Source: Sphingomonas_O sp031371635 (lineage in GTDB: Bacteria > Pseudomonadota > Alphaproteobacteria > Sphingomonadales > Sphingomonadaceae). Taken from it: a DNA stretch of 64,000 nucleotides. The position numbers and the translations under genes were made by a program. The notes under the pieces were generated by a model. That model did no database searches, was not told the origin of the DNA, and saw only the letters and a program-made list of their open reading frames with translations. Below are positions 40,155-48,904 of this stretch, piece after piece (positions within the stretch are counted from its first letter, which is position 1; each line of letters starts with the position of its first letter). The DNA lies in the NCBI GenBank assembly GCA_031371635.1, contig JANMJZ010000008.1, positions 3,073 through 67,072 on the forward strand. The letters run 5' to 3'.

Positions 40155-41894
40155 ATGCTCAAGCCCCTCATCGCCGCCTTTGCGCTGCTCGCTGCCGTTC
40201 CTGCCTCGGCCACTCCCGCGACCGATTTGAAATCGGTGATCGACGCGCACTGGCAATGGGCGCTCGCCAACAGCCCGGTCTATGCTTCGATCCTCGGCGA
40301 CCACCGCGGCGATGGAAAGCTCGAGGACATATCGCTCGCCGCCGCCGACCGTCAGGCCAGGGAGGCAAGCGCCTTTGTCGCGCGGCTCGATGCCATCCCC
40401 GATGCGGGGCTTACGCTCCCCGAACGGACCAACAAGGCCATTCTTCGCCGCCTGCTCGACGAACAGGTTCAGGGCAACGCCTTTGGCCAGCGGATGATGC
40501 TGTTCACCACCTATGCCGGCTGGCACCAGAATTTCGCCGGGCTGGGGGAGAATTCGCCGTTCAATACGCGGGCCGATTACGAAAGCTATCTGGGGCGTCT
40601 GGCGGCCTATCCGGCATATAACGCGGAGGCACTGAAGATTACGCGCGCTGCGCTGGCAGGGGGCTTTGTCCAGCCATGCGCCGTGCTGACGGGCTTCGAA
40701 AGGTCGATCACCGGGGTGCTCGCACCCAGGGTAGAGGACTCGCGCTTCTGGAAACCGTTCAGGGGAGCGGCGCCGCAGGGCATGTCGGATAGCGACTGGT
40801 CCGCGATGAAGGCTCGCGCCGCGACCCTTATCCGCGATACCGTCGAGCCCGAATATCGCCGGTTCGCGAATTTCTATACCACCGAATATAAACCGAAATG
40901 CCGGAATACCGTGGGCGCGTCGGAATTGCCCCGCGGCCGCGAATTCTATGCCTTGCAGGTCCGCGTCCACACAACGACCGGCCTCATGCCAGACGAGATC
41001 CATGCGAAAGGCATGTCCGAGGTTGCCCGCATCCGCGCGGCCATGGACGAGGTCGCGAACCAGGCAGGCTATGCCGACCGCGCGACCTTCATTGCCAAAT
41101 TGCGGACCGACCCCGTTTATTTCGCAAAGACCCCCAACGAGCTGATGGCCGCCGCCGCGCTGCAGGCCAAGACGATCGACGGGCTGCTACCGAAGTATTT
41201 CGGACGGCTGCCGCGCCTCCCCTATGGCATTCGCGCCATTCCGGCCGAAACGGCAGAGGGCACGACGACGGCCTATTACAGCCAGGGCTCGCCCGCCTCG
41301 GGCATCTCCGGCACCTATTACGTCAACACGTCGAAGCTGGCGCAGCGTCCCTTGTGGGAATTGCCCGCGCTGACCGCCCATGAAGCAGTCCCCGGCCACC
41401 ACCTCCAGATTGCGCTGCAACAGGAACTCGACCTGCCCGAATTCCGCAAATATGCCGCCGGCTTTACTGCCTTTGTCGAGGGGTGGGCGCTGTATTCTGA
41501 GAGCGTCGGCGCCGAAATGGGCCTGTACGACACGCCCGAAAAGCGGATGGGGCGCCTGAGCTATGAAATGTGGCGCGCTTGTCGGCTGGTCGTCGACACC
41601 GGCCTCCATTCGAAGGGCTGGACCAAGGAACAGGCGATCGCCTTCATGCGCGACAATACCGCGCTGACCGACGCGAATATCGAGGCGGAGGTGAACCGCT
41701 ATATTTCATGGCCGGGGCAGGCGCTGGGCTATAAGCTCGGCGAGCTCAAGATCCGCGAGCTGCGCGCACGGGCGGAAAAGGCGCTGGGTCCCAGGTTCGA
41801 CCTGCGCGCCTTCCATGACCGGGTTCTCGGCGGCGGCGCGGTCCCGCTCGACGTGCTGGAGCGCGACATGGCGGAATGGATCGCGGCGCAATAG
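40155..41894 (+). CDS. exported DUF885 family protein
   Basis: A 579-aa protein with a signal peptide (LKPLIAAFALLAAVPASA). The family motif AHEAVPGHHLQIALQQE, with two His and Glu, lies near residue 415, and GFTAFVEGWALYSESVGAEM follows; together these look like a metallopeptidase active site. GWxxWPGQALGY-like ISWPGQALGYKLGELKI is near the C-terminus. DUF885 proteins are thought to be zinc peptidases of the carboxypeptidase Taq-like fold. Two Cys in the mature part may be structural. Confidence 0.9.
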   Translation: MLKPLIAAFALLAAVPASATPATDLKSVIDAHWQWALANSPVYASILGDHRGDGKLEDISLAAADRQAREASAFVARLDAIPDAGLTLPERTNKAILRRLLDEQVQGNAFGQRMMLFTTYAGWHQNFAGLGENSPFNTRADYESYLGRLAAYPAYNAEALKITRAALAGGFVQPCAVLTGFERSITGVLAPRVEDSRFWKPFRGAAPQGMSDSDWSAMKARAATLIRDTVEPEYRRFANFYTTEYKPKCRNTVGASELPRGREFYALQVRVHTTTGLMPDEIHAKGMSEVARIRAAMDEVANQAGYADRATFIAKLRTDPVYFAKTPNELMAAAALQAKTIDGLLPKYFGRLPRLPYGIRAIPAETAEGTTTAYYSQGSPASGISGTYYVNTSKLAQRPLWELPALTAHEAVPGHHLQIALQQELDLPEFRKYAAGFTAFVEGWALYSESVGAEMGLYDTPEKRMGRLSYEMWRACRLVVDTGLHSKGWTKEQAIAFMRDNTALTDANIEAEVNRYISWPGQALGYKLGELKIRELRARAEKALGPRFDLRAFHDRVLGGGAVPLDVLERDMAEWIAAQ

Positions 41895-41982
41895 CGGGCG
41901 GGAAATCATTTCTGCCACGGAACTTCCGCGTCCGGCATCGCCCGGCTAGGCTCGCCCGCACATCCACGCAGGGGGGCTGACC

Positions 41983-43305
41983 ATGGCGAGACTCATCTGG
42001 GCATTCGTTTCCGCAGTGGCGGCCTCGACTGCTATTGCTGCCCCCGCGGATCTTCCAAGTTTGCCGGGCGTCGGCGCGCCGGAACTGGCAAGACAGGGCC
42101 TCGACAGCGTCGGCTTTCGCACGGTGACCCTCGTCAACCCCGGCCAGCCCGATCTGGCCCGGGCGGACCCGAAGACGGGCAAGGTCGAGCTGCGCGACAG
42201 GACGCTGCTCGTCGACATCTGGTATCCGGCGACGATCGGCAAGCGCGCGCAGCGCATGACCTACCGGGACACGCTCTGGGGAGAGCCGCCCCAAGCGCCG
42301 GTCGCCTTCACCCAGGCAGGCATGGCGGTTGCCGGGGCGGCCCCCAGCGGCACGGCCCACCCGCTGGTCGTCGTCTCGCACGGCTACAGCAACAATCCTG
42401 CCGTGATGACCTGGCTGACCGAAAACCTCGCGTCGAAAGGCTATGTGGTCGCCGCGATTCATCATCGCGACCCCAACCCCTATGTCATTTCGGCCACCGC
42501 CCGCGCGGCACCGAACTACGACCGCCCCCGCGATATCGCCTATGTCACGGCCCGGCTGCGCGCGACTTTGGGGAGCCAGATCGATCCTGCGCGCGTAGCG
42601 TTGATCGGCTATTCGCAGGGCGGCTATGGCGTGCTGACGGCGGGGGGTGCCCGTCTCGATCCCGGGCAGCCGAACATGTCGCTCGTCGCGGGTGGATGGC
42701 TTAAAAAGGTCGCGCGCGACACGCCCGGTGCCGACGAGATCGTCGTGCCGGGCGTGCGGGCGATCGTGGCGATGGCGCCGGGAGGCGGCGGTGAGCACAA
42801 TGTCTGGGGCGCGGCGGGCCTCGTCGGCATCAGGGCGCCGCTGCTGCTCATCGCGGGCGATGCCGATCCGGTCGTCGGCTACACGTTCGGCGCCCGGTCC
42901 TTCTTCGAACAGGCGGTCAACAGCGACCGCTACCTGCTGACGTACAAGGGGGCGGGCCATTCGATCGGGCTCAATCCCGCACCGCCCGCGATGCGTGGAT
43001 CGGTATGGGACGCGGACTGGTTCGAAGACCCCATCTGGCGATCCGACCGCATCAACGCGATCAACCTGCACTTCATCACCGCATTTCTGGCACTGACCCT
43101 GCAGGACCGGACGGATATGCGGAGCTATCTCGACGTGCCCGTGGCGAATTCGGACGACGGCGACTGGAAAGCGCCCGACGGAACTCCCTGGGGCGCCGTC
43201 AGCCCGGGCGGCCCCGGCATCACCCTGTGGAAGGGATTCCAGCGTCGCCACGCCCGCGGCCTTCGGCTCGACCATTTGCTTGCGAGTGTCGGGAAGGGGG
43301 ACTGA
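41983..43305 (+). CDS. exported alpha/beta hydrolase
   Basis: A 440-aa protein with a signal peptide ending AIAAP. The nucleophile elbow is ALIGYSQGGYGVL (GxSxGG), the oxyanion region VVVSHGYSNNPAVM, the acid probably in LLIAGDADPVVG, and the His in YKGAGHSIGLN. It resembles dienelactone hydrolase or PET-hydrolase-like secreted esterases in layout. The ~90 residues after the His are unusual and include GDWKAPDGTPWGAV. The substrate is unknown. Confidence 0.87.
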   Translation: MARLIWAFVSAVAASTAIAAPADLPSLPGVGAPELARQGLDSVGFRTVTLVNPGQPDLARADPKTGKVELRDRTLLVDIWYPATIGKRAQRMTYRDTLWGEPPQAPVAFTQAGMAVAGAAPSGTAHPLVVVSHGYSNNPAVMTWLTENLASKGYVVAAIHHRDPNPYVISATARAAPNYDRPRDIAYVTARLRATLGSQIDPARVALIGYSQGGYGVLTAGGARLDPGQPNMSLVAGGWLKKVARDTPGADEIVVPGVRAIVAMAPGGGGEHNVWGAAGLVGIRAPLLLIAGDADPVVGYTFGARSFFEQAVNSDRYLLTYKGAGHSIGLNPAPPAMRGSVWDADWFEDPIWRSDRINAINLHFITAFLALTLQDRTDMRSYLDVPVANSDDGDWKAPDGTPWGAVSPGGPGITLWKGFQRRHARGLRLDHLLASVGKGD

Positions 43306-43327
43306 CAGCTGGCGAGGCTGCGCCGAC

Positions 43328-43490
43328 TTAGAAGCTCGTCCAGTCGTCGGCGCCGCTGCTGACCAGCGTGATCGACCAGCGGGGCGCCGATGCGCGTTTT
43401 ATCTGGAACACCTCGCCGGGGGGGAGGGCCTGCTTTATACGTGCCGCCGTTCATGGCGACGCCGTTCTGCCCAAACGGCAACTGACGCAA
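43328..43490 (-). pseudogene. small gene broken in a 7-C tract
   Basis: Reading the minus strand from TTG 43490 gives RQLPFGQNGVAMNGGTYKAG up to a run of seven C (43418-43424 as G on plus). If one C is dropped, the frame continues GEVFQIKRASAPRWSITLVS and ends DDWTSF with TAA at 43328, giving a protein of ~53 aa (41 aa from the internal ATG at 43454). As given, the frame is broken. This lies in the otherwise empty 43306-43765 interval, where I see no other coding signal. Confidence 0.35.
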
Positions 43491-43765
43491 TCAGGCGCTG
43501 GCTTGCCATGCTGCCTCGCCGGACCTGATATGCGGGCGCAATATTGCGCTGTCCTACACGGACCGAATCTGCAACCTCTCGCCTCGCGCGGCGCCATCAG
43601 ACAGCGTGCGGTGGCTCTTTCGCAATTCGATTTGGCTTCGTACGCCGTCGAGGCGATACTCATCTCATCGTATGCCAGCAACGCTTCGCCGGGCTTTTCG
43701 CATGAGATCGTGCGACCTTTGTGACCTTTGGGCGCGCGCCGCAGCGTACCGCCTGCCGGGCAATC

Positions 43766-44170
43766 CTACCGCTCAGGTACGCTGTTCTGGACCGTATCCT
43801 GCTGGCGCTGGCGCTTGGCGTCGCGCATTTGTTGCGCCCAGCAGCCGGTCCAGCCCCCGGCGCCAACGGCCGAGCAACTGCCCGTGCCGCTTGCCGCGCC
43901 CGCATTCAGCGTGTCGTTCGCCTTAGCGGCCCAGCTCTGGTTCTCGGGCGTGATCAATATGGGACTGCGCAGTTCCTTGGGAATACGATACCGTTCGCTC
44001 TCCGGCCGCCGCGAACACACGACGATCTGCTCGCCGCTGGCGTTTGTCGGGCATTTATCGTTGCCGTACAGGATCAGCACCCGGTCGGTCTGCTGCGCGA
44101 GCGCAGGCGACGCGATCATGGGCGTGGCGAAGGTGGCGATGCCAAGGGCGAGAGCGAGAAACCTGTTCAT
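43766..44170 (-). CDS. secreted protein of unknown function
   Basis: A 134-aa protein with a signal peptide NRFLALALGIATFATPMIA ending at SPALAQ. The mature part has four Cys: DKCPTNASGEQIVVCSRRPE, and SGTGSCSAVGAGGWTGCW, suggesting two disulfides. GEQIVVCSRRPESERYRIPK is a pattern I recall in several sphingomonad secreted proteins. The ATG at 44170 has AAAGGA 8 nt upstream. It lies just downstream of coq7. Confidence 0.75.
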   Translation of the reverse strand: MNRFLALALGIATFATPMIASPALAQQTDRVLILYGNDKCPTNASGEQIVVCSRRPESERYRIPKELRSPILITPENQSWAAKANDTLNAGAASGTGSCSAVGAGGWTGCWAQQMRDAKRQRQQDTVQNSVPER

Positions 44171-44232
44171 GATGTTCATCCTTTCACGCGCCCGATGAAC
44201 GCACGATTGCCGCTTTGGGTACCACTGCTCAC

Positions 44233-44760
44233 TCAGATCCGTTTCGAGGCCGCAATGGCGACGCGGCATCCCAGCCGGATCGCGGCGGTCATCAGGGGAT
44301 AGGCGGGCGCGCGCTCGGCCCCGGCAGCCATCGCCGTCGCCTTGTGCTCGACCTCGTCTGCGCGAAAGTCGGCAATTGCCTCGGCGAGTTCGGGGTCCGA
44401 GCCACCGATTTCCTCGAGCTGCTCGCCATAATGTTTGTCGATCTCGGTCTCGATCGCCGCCGTGCAGGCCATTGCTGCCTCAGGCCCGATCAGCGCGGTC
44501 GCCATGCCCAGGCCATAGCCGGCCACGTTCCAGAACGGCTGGAGCAGGGTCGGGCGGACGCCGCGCCGGACGATCATCGCATCGAAATGATTGCGGTGGC
44601 GCTCTTCCTGCAGGGCCATCGCCGCAATCGACCGGGCCGCCGGGGTCCGCGTACCCATCACCGCCAGCTGCCCGGCATAGATGCGGGTCGCGCCATATTC
44701 GCCCGCCTGGTCAACGCGCAGCATGGCATCGGTGTCGGGCTTCAGTCCGTCGGATTTCAT
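44233..44760 (-). CDS. coq7: demethoxyubiquinone hydroxylase family protein (COQ7)
   Basis: A 175-aa di-iron enzyme that hydroxylates 2-octaprenyl-3-methyl-6-methoxy-1,4-benzoquinol in ubiquinone synthesis. The four-helix core shows LRVDQAGEYGATRIYAGQ with a Glu ligand, QEERHRNHFDAM with E..H, and ADEVEHKATAMAAGAE with E..H. The ATG at 44760 (MKSDGLKPD) overlaps the dsbB stop by 4 nt. Confidence 0.93.
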   Translation of the reverse strand: MKSDGLKPDTDAMLRVDQAGEYGATRIYAGQLAVMGTRTPAARSIAAMALQEERHRNHFDAMIVRRGVRPTLLQPFWNVAGYGLGMATALIGPEAAMACTAAIETEIDKHYGEQLEEIGGSDPELAEAIADFRADEVEHKATAMAAGAERAPAYPLMTAAIRLGCRVAIAASKRI

Positions 44761-45215
44761 TTCGCTTTCCTCACAAGCGCCAAGATGGCGATGCCGCCTG
44801 CGATTGAAAAGAGCGCGTTGAACCCGGCCAGCGAAATACCGCCGAGCGTCCACTGCGCGGCGTCACACCGGATTAGCGGGGCGCGCATGATGTCCTGCAG
44901 GCTCGTCCCTGCGGCGGTCGAAGAACAGGTCGTGATCCCCTGCCACCAGTGATATTCGACCCCGGCGTGAAACACCCCGATCGCGCCTGACGTCAGCACG
45001 GCCAGCCCGGCCAGCGCGACCATCACGTTGCGCGCAGGCGGCTTTGCGACGAACGCCAGCAGCGCCAGCGCAATGGCGGCATAATGCGGCCAGCGCTGCC
45101 AGTGACACATCTCGCACGGGTAGAGCCCGCCGATGTATTGCGATCCCAGCGCGCCCGCCATCAGCAGGCCGGGCACGGCAAGGGCAAGCGCATTGGCGCG
45201 GGCAAGCGGGCTCAA
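44757..45215 (-). CDS. dsbB: disulfide bond formation protein B
   Basis: A 152-aa inner-membrane protein with four helices that reoxidises DsbA and passes electrons to quinone. The first redox pair is CEMCHWQRWPHYAA (CxxC). The second pair is Cys in ITTCSSTAAG and in PLIRCDAAQW. Its placement beside coq7, a ubiquinone gene, fits the quinone link but may be coincidental. Its start overlaps the ctpA stop by 4 nt. Confidence 0.94.
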   Translation of the reverse strand: MSPLARANALALAVPGLLMAGALGSQYIGGLYPCEMCHWQRWPHYAAIALALLAFVAKPPARNVMVALAGLAVLTSGAIGVFHAGVEYHWWQGITTCSSTAAGTSLQDIMRAPLIRCDAAQWTLGGISLAGFNALFSIAGGIAILALVRKAK

Positions 45216-46540
45216 CGTCGCGCTGCCACCTTGGTCGCGCCGGGAAGGCTGGCCAGCCGCGAGATCGACTTGAGCGCATAGTCGAGCTGGAAGTCGGTGA
45301 CGCCCTTGGCCTTCAGTTGTTCGGCGGTCATCGCAAAGCGCGGATCCGGCTTGGCGTCGTCCTCGAGCACCGAATTGTCGACCTTTGCCTCGTTGATCAG
45401 GTGGCGACGCAGATCGGCCTCACGGAACCGGGGCCGCGTCTTATAGTCGGGGTCCGACAGCTGCGGCACCTTCAGGTCGGGCTCGATCCCGCCTTCCTGC
45501 ACGCTGCGGCCCGACGGCGTATAGTAGCGCGCGGTGGTGAGCCTGAGCGCGGTCGTGTCGTCGAGCGGGATCAGCGTCTGGACCGACCCCTTGCCGAAGC
45601 TGCGCTCGCCCATCACGAGGCCGCGATGATTGTCCTGGAGAGCGCCCGCGACGATCTCGGCTGCCGAGGCCGAGCCGCTGTCGACCAGCACCACGACGGG
45701 CAGGCCGTGCGCCGCATCTCCGGGTTTTGCGAAGTAGCGCTCGATGTCGCCCTTGCCACGTCCCCGCTGGGAAACGATCTCGCCGCGCTCGAGGAACTGG
45801 TCGCTGACCGAGATCGCCTCGTCCAGCAGTCCGCCCGGGTTCGAGCGCAGGTCGACGACATAGCCGAGCGGCTGGCGGCCCAGCGCCTTGTCGATGCCCA
45901 TCAGGGCGGCACGGACGCTCAGCCCGGTGTTCTTCGAGAAGGCGTTGATGTTGATATAGCCGACCTGACCCTTCACTTCCCACTTGACCGGCTTCAGCTC
46001 GATGACCTCGCGGGTCAGGGTTACGTCGAACGGCTTGTCACGTCCGCTGCGGACGATCGTCAGCTTGATCGTGCTGCCCGGCTTGCCCCGCATTTGCTCG
46101 ACCGCCTCGTCCAGCGTGCCGCCGAAAATGAGGTTGCCGTTGAGGTGGGTGATGAAGTCGCCCGCCTTGATCCCCGCCCGGAATGCCGGTGTATCCTCGG
46201 TCGGCGTCACCACCTTGACCGCGCCGTCTTCCATCGTGACGGTCAGGCCCAGCCCGCCGTAATTGCCGTCGGTCTGCGTCCGCATCTGTTCGAAATCGCG
46301 CGCGTCGAGATAGGACGAATGCGGGTCGAGCGACGCCAGCATACCGTCGATGGCACCCTTGATCAGCTTCTTGTCGTCGGTCTTGTCGACATAGTCGGCC
46401 CGCACCCGCTCGAACACGGCCATGAAAGCGTCGAGTTCCTTGTAGGTCGAATTATCGACGGCAGCGAAGGTAGCTGTTGTGGCAGGAATAAAGGCAATCG
46501 CGGACACGGCGAGCAAAGCACGAAGAGGCAGGCGGGACAT
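45212..46540 (-). CDS. S41 family carboxy-terminal processing protease (CtpA)
   Basis: A 442-aa periplasmic protease with a signal sequence, a PDZ domain (GIKAGDFITHLNGNLIFGGT), and the S41 core. The catalytic Ser is in VLVDSGSASAAEIVAGAL and the Lys in ERSFGKGSVQTLIPL. LDPHSSYLDARDFEQM precedes the PDZ. CtpA trims periplasmic proteins, including peptidoglycan hydrolase regulators. The EnvC-like gene upstream on the same strand is a typical neighbour. Confidence 0.94.
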   Translation of the reverse strand: MSRLPLRALLAVSAIAFIPATTATFAAVDNSTYKELDAFMAVFERVRADYVDKTDDKKLIKGAIDGMLASLDPHSSYLDARDFEQMRTQTDGNYGGLGLTVTMEDGAVKVVTPTEDTPAFRAGIKAGDFITHLNGNLIFGGTLDEAVEQMRGKPGSTIKLTIVRSGRDKPFDVTLTREVIELKPVKWEVKGQVGYININAFSKNTGLSVRAALMGIDKALGRQPLGYVVDLRSNPGGLLDEAISVSDQFLERGEIVSQRGRGKGDIERYFAKPGDAAHGLPVVVLVDSGSASAAEIVAGALQDNHRGLVMGERSFGKGSVQTLIPLDDTTALRLTTARYYTPSGRSVQEGGIEPDLKVPQLSDPDYKTRPRFREADLRRHLINEAKVDNSVLEDDAKPDPRFAMTAEQLKAKGVTDFQLDYALKSISRLASLPGATKVAARR

Positions 46541-46596
46541 GGCAAATCCTTGGAGTCTGGGGCGAAGGATAGCGCGGGCAGGGGGCCGGGGTAAAG

Positions 46597-47772
46597 CTAC
46601 CCTGCAAGCCTTGCGATATCCACCGGTGTCCCGCGGCGGCGCAACTCGACCGTGATCGTCGGCCGGTCGGGCCCGGCCCGGCCGATGGGCGCGCCAGCGT
46701 CGACCGTGTCCCCCACCTTTACGTCGAGTGCGGCCAGGCTCGTCAGCAATGTCGTCCAGCCCAGACCATGGTCAATGACGACGATATTGCCATAGCCGCG
46801 AAACGGCCCCGCGAAAGCGATGCGGCCGGTCGTCGGGGCGACAACCTGAGCGCCCGCGCGCGTCGCGATCGTCAGCCCTCGAGCCCGCACGCCCGCGTCG
46901 GAAATCTCACCGAGGCCGGTGACGACCTGGCCGACGACCGGCAGCCGGTAAGCGGGAATCACGGCAGTCGCAACGGCGGTGTCGGTCGGCAGGCTGCGGG
47001 CCGCCGATGGCTGGGCAGGGCGAAGCATTGGCCCGGGCAGTGCTTCGAGGCGGGCACGCAGCGCGTTTGCGTTGTCGATGCCGCTCATCAGCTGGGTAAT
47101 ATCGCGTGCCTCCTCGCCCTTGGCGATCGCACGGTCCTGTTCCGTCAGCGCGCCGCTGGCAAAACGAGACGAGTCGATCCGTTTGCGCGCTTCGAGCGCA
47201 ACGAGTTGCTGACGCTGCGAGATCAGACGTGCCTGCGCCGTCCGTTCGGTGGCAAGGGCTCCGTCGGCGGCGGCACGCAGCGCCCGGCCGCGCTCTACGT
47301 CGGCGCGCAGGTCTGCCGTTCGGGCCTGAACCACGGGCATCACCGAAGCGAGCACGGCATGAACATGGACGATGTCCCGCACCGAGCCGGGCTGCAAAAG
47401 CGCCAGCACTGGCGGCCGGCGTGCCATGGTCTGCAGTGCCGCCACAAGACGCACCGTGGGCTGCTGCTTCTCGGCGAGGCGGGCACGCTGCGCTGCGCGC
47501 AAACGCTCGATGACGGCTACACGCGCTTCAGCCGCATCGATATCAGCCTCTGCGGACTGGATGCGTGCGGCAACGGCCGTGGCGGATGCGCGGAGTTTGG
47601 CCGCCTCGCTGCTGGCCGAATTCGCGGCGGTTTCAAGGCTTGCCGCCCGCGCGGCGGCGCTGCGTGCCGCCCGCTGCGCCCGATCGAGCGCCGCACGCTC
47701 TGATTGCAGGTCCTGCGCCGCTGCCCCTGCCGCCAGCAGCGCCAGCAGAGCGGGGGCCAAGGTGCGCTTCAA
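46597..47772 (-). CDS. EnvC-like murein hydrolase activator, degenerate LytM domain
   Basis: A 391-aa protein with a signal peptide (KRTLAPALLALLAAGAAA), a ~190-residue coiled coil rich in Ala, Arg and Glu, and a C-terminal M23/LytM fold. In the fold, GYGNIVVIDHGLGWTTLLTS keeps the HG, but 'LYAHL' is LLTSL and the HLHFE strand is RPTITVELRR. The first zinc-ligand region reads RARGLTIATRAG, without the normal H..D. Zinc cannot be bound, so, like EnvC and NlpD, it should activate amidases rather than cut peptidoglycan. The start is TTG 47772 in a TTGA overlap. Confidence 0.88.
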   Translation of the reverse strand: MKRTLAPALLALLAAGAAAQDLQSERAALDRAQRAARSAAARAASLETAANSASSEAAKLRASATAVAARIQSAEADIDAAEARVAVIERLRAAQRARLAEKQQPTVRLVAALQTMARRPPVLALLQPGSVRDIVHVHAVLASVMPVVQARTADLRADVERGRALRAAADGALATERTAQARLISQRQQLVALEARKRIDSSRFASGALTEQDRAIAKGEEARDITQLMSGIDNANALRARLEALPGPMLRPAQPSAARSLPTDTAVATAVIPAYRLPVVGQVVTGLGEISDAGVRARGLTIATRAGAQVVAPTTGRIAFAGPFRGYGNIVVIDHGLGWTTLLTSLAALDVKVGDTVDAGAPIGRAGPDRPTITVELRRRGTPVDIARLAG

Positions 47773-48254
47773 AGGGCGCCCCCGAGCAGCTTGCCGAACT
47801 TCTCCTCGAATCCCGCCACGTCCCCGGCCTCGAGCAACCGGGCCTGCTCCACCCAATTGTCCCGGACGACGCGTCCGGAGAAGACACCAAGCCGGGCATC
47901 GACCGCGGCAACATCCTCCTGCGACCAAGCGGCGATTTGAGCGTAGTTCGTGATGCCCATGTCCATGAGCGTTCTTGCCAGCTTCGGTCCGACGCCTTTC
48001 AAACGCAACAGGTCGTCGGGCTCGACGTCGGGACCCAGGTTGACGGGGAACGGCAAGGGCACCGCCGGCGAGCCGCCGCTCTCTGCCGAACTGTCACGCC
48101 GCATCCGGGCGAGGGTCTGCGTCGTGCTCTGGCCGATTTCGATCGGGGGCAAATCAACGTGGCGGCGCGAACTGAGGATCCAGAAACCCGTGGCAGCCCC
48201 GATGATCGCCACGATCGCGAGCAATACCCAGTAAGAGGCAATGAGGTCGGCCAT
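47769..48254 (-). CDS. helix-hairpin-helix membrane-anchored protein
   Basis: A 161-aa protein with one N-terminal transmembrane helix (YWVLLAIVAIIGAATGFWIL), a proline-rich linker, and a C-terminal helix-hairpin-helix: DDLLRLKGVGPKLARTLMDM, then GITNYAQIAAWSQEDVAAVD. This domain is often annotated 'flap endonuclease-1-like 5' DNA nuclease', but no acidic catalytic centre is seen. A role at the membrane is inferred. It overlaps the EnvC-like start by 4 nt. Confidence 0.85.
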   Translation of the reverse strand: MADLIASYWVLLAIVAIIGAATGFWILSSRRHVDLPPIEIGQSTTQTLARMRRDSSAESGGSPAVPLPFPVNLGPDVEPDDLLRLKGVGPKLARTLMDMGITNYAQIAAWSQEDVAAVDARLGVFSGRVVRDNWVEQARLLEAGDVAGFEEKFGKLLGGAL

Positions 48255-48297
48255 TTTTACGCTTTCGAAGATTTAATTGGCGATAGGGACTGGCTGG

Positions 48298-48399
48298 TCA
48301 GTAAAGCGCCTTGCCGAACTTCCAAATCAACCATGACCCGGCGAGCCCCATTAGAAACGCGGCAATAGTCAATGCAAGTACTTCGGTCCATAAGTCCAT
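48298..48399 (-). CDS. 33-aa single-pass membrane microprotein
   Basis: One nucleotide after the BON-like gene stop, an ATG at 48399 opens MDLWTEVLALTIAAFLMGLA followed by GSWLIWKFGKALY and TGA at 48298. It is one hydrophobic helix with two Trp on the C-terminal side and a basic end (WKFGKALY). A bare stop-to-start junction and the matching topology argue it is real. Function unknown. Confidence 0.6.
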   Translation of the reverse strand: MDLWTEVLALTIAAFLMGLAGSWLIWKFGKALY

Positions 48400-48400
48400 G

Positions 48401-48787
48401 CTATCGTTTGCCCACCGATGGGGTTGTGAGCGAACGGCCATAAGTCACCGACTGTGCCGCCCCGATGCCCCCCTCGATACCCGACGTGTAGCTGCTCGGC
48501 CCGGTTACGTCCGTTGACCAGCGCACGTCGGCGACACCGGAAACATTCCGGGAAACTCGCATAGCGGCCAGACGATCGCTGGCCGAGACCTTCCCCGACA
48601 GGATCACGGCCCGCTGCAGGGTGGGTGCGTCCTGAACCGCAACATCGACATCGCCAAGTTGGCGCGCATCAAGATCGGCGCGCACACGCTGTCGCAGATT
48701 GTCGACGTATCGCCGGCCAAATCCCATCGGCCCGAATACCAAAGCGGTAGACAGGACTGCCAGGCAGCCACCAGTCGCCAATTTCAT
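48401..48787 (-). CDS. membrane-anchored BON-like protein
   Basis: A 128-aa protein with an N-terminal hydrophobic segment (KLATGGCLAVLSTALVFGPM) and a BON-like alpha/beta domain: VDNLRQRVRADLDARQLGDV, then RAVILSGKVSASDRLAAMRV and VSGVADVRWS. The tail is Ser/Gly/Thr-rich. The frame extends to a TTG at 48892, and start choice is uncertain. It is the first gene before the 33-aa peptide. Confidence 0.65.
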   Translation of the reverse strand: MKLATGGCLAVLSTALVFGPMGFGRRYVDNLRQRVRADLDARQLGDVDVAVQDAPTLQRAVILSGKVSASDRLAAMRVSRNVSGVADVRWSTDVTGPSSYTSGIEGGIGAAQSVTYGRSLTTPSVGKR

Positions 48788-48904
48788 GAGTTCTTGCCGG
48801 TTCAACTGCGCCTCATCTTTCGCAGACCGTGTAGAGCCAAAAACGTTAGCAGCAAGTAACAATTCCTTATTCGCTGTAAATAATCCAAGCAATGAGGGTG
48901 GATA

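Noticed and set aside
45044..46594. 516-codon plus-strand frame over the CtpA gene.
   Set aside because: Typical high-GC antisense shadow; the opposite strand encodes a complete S41 protease with all motifs.
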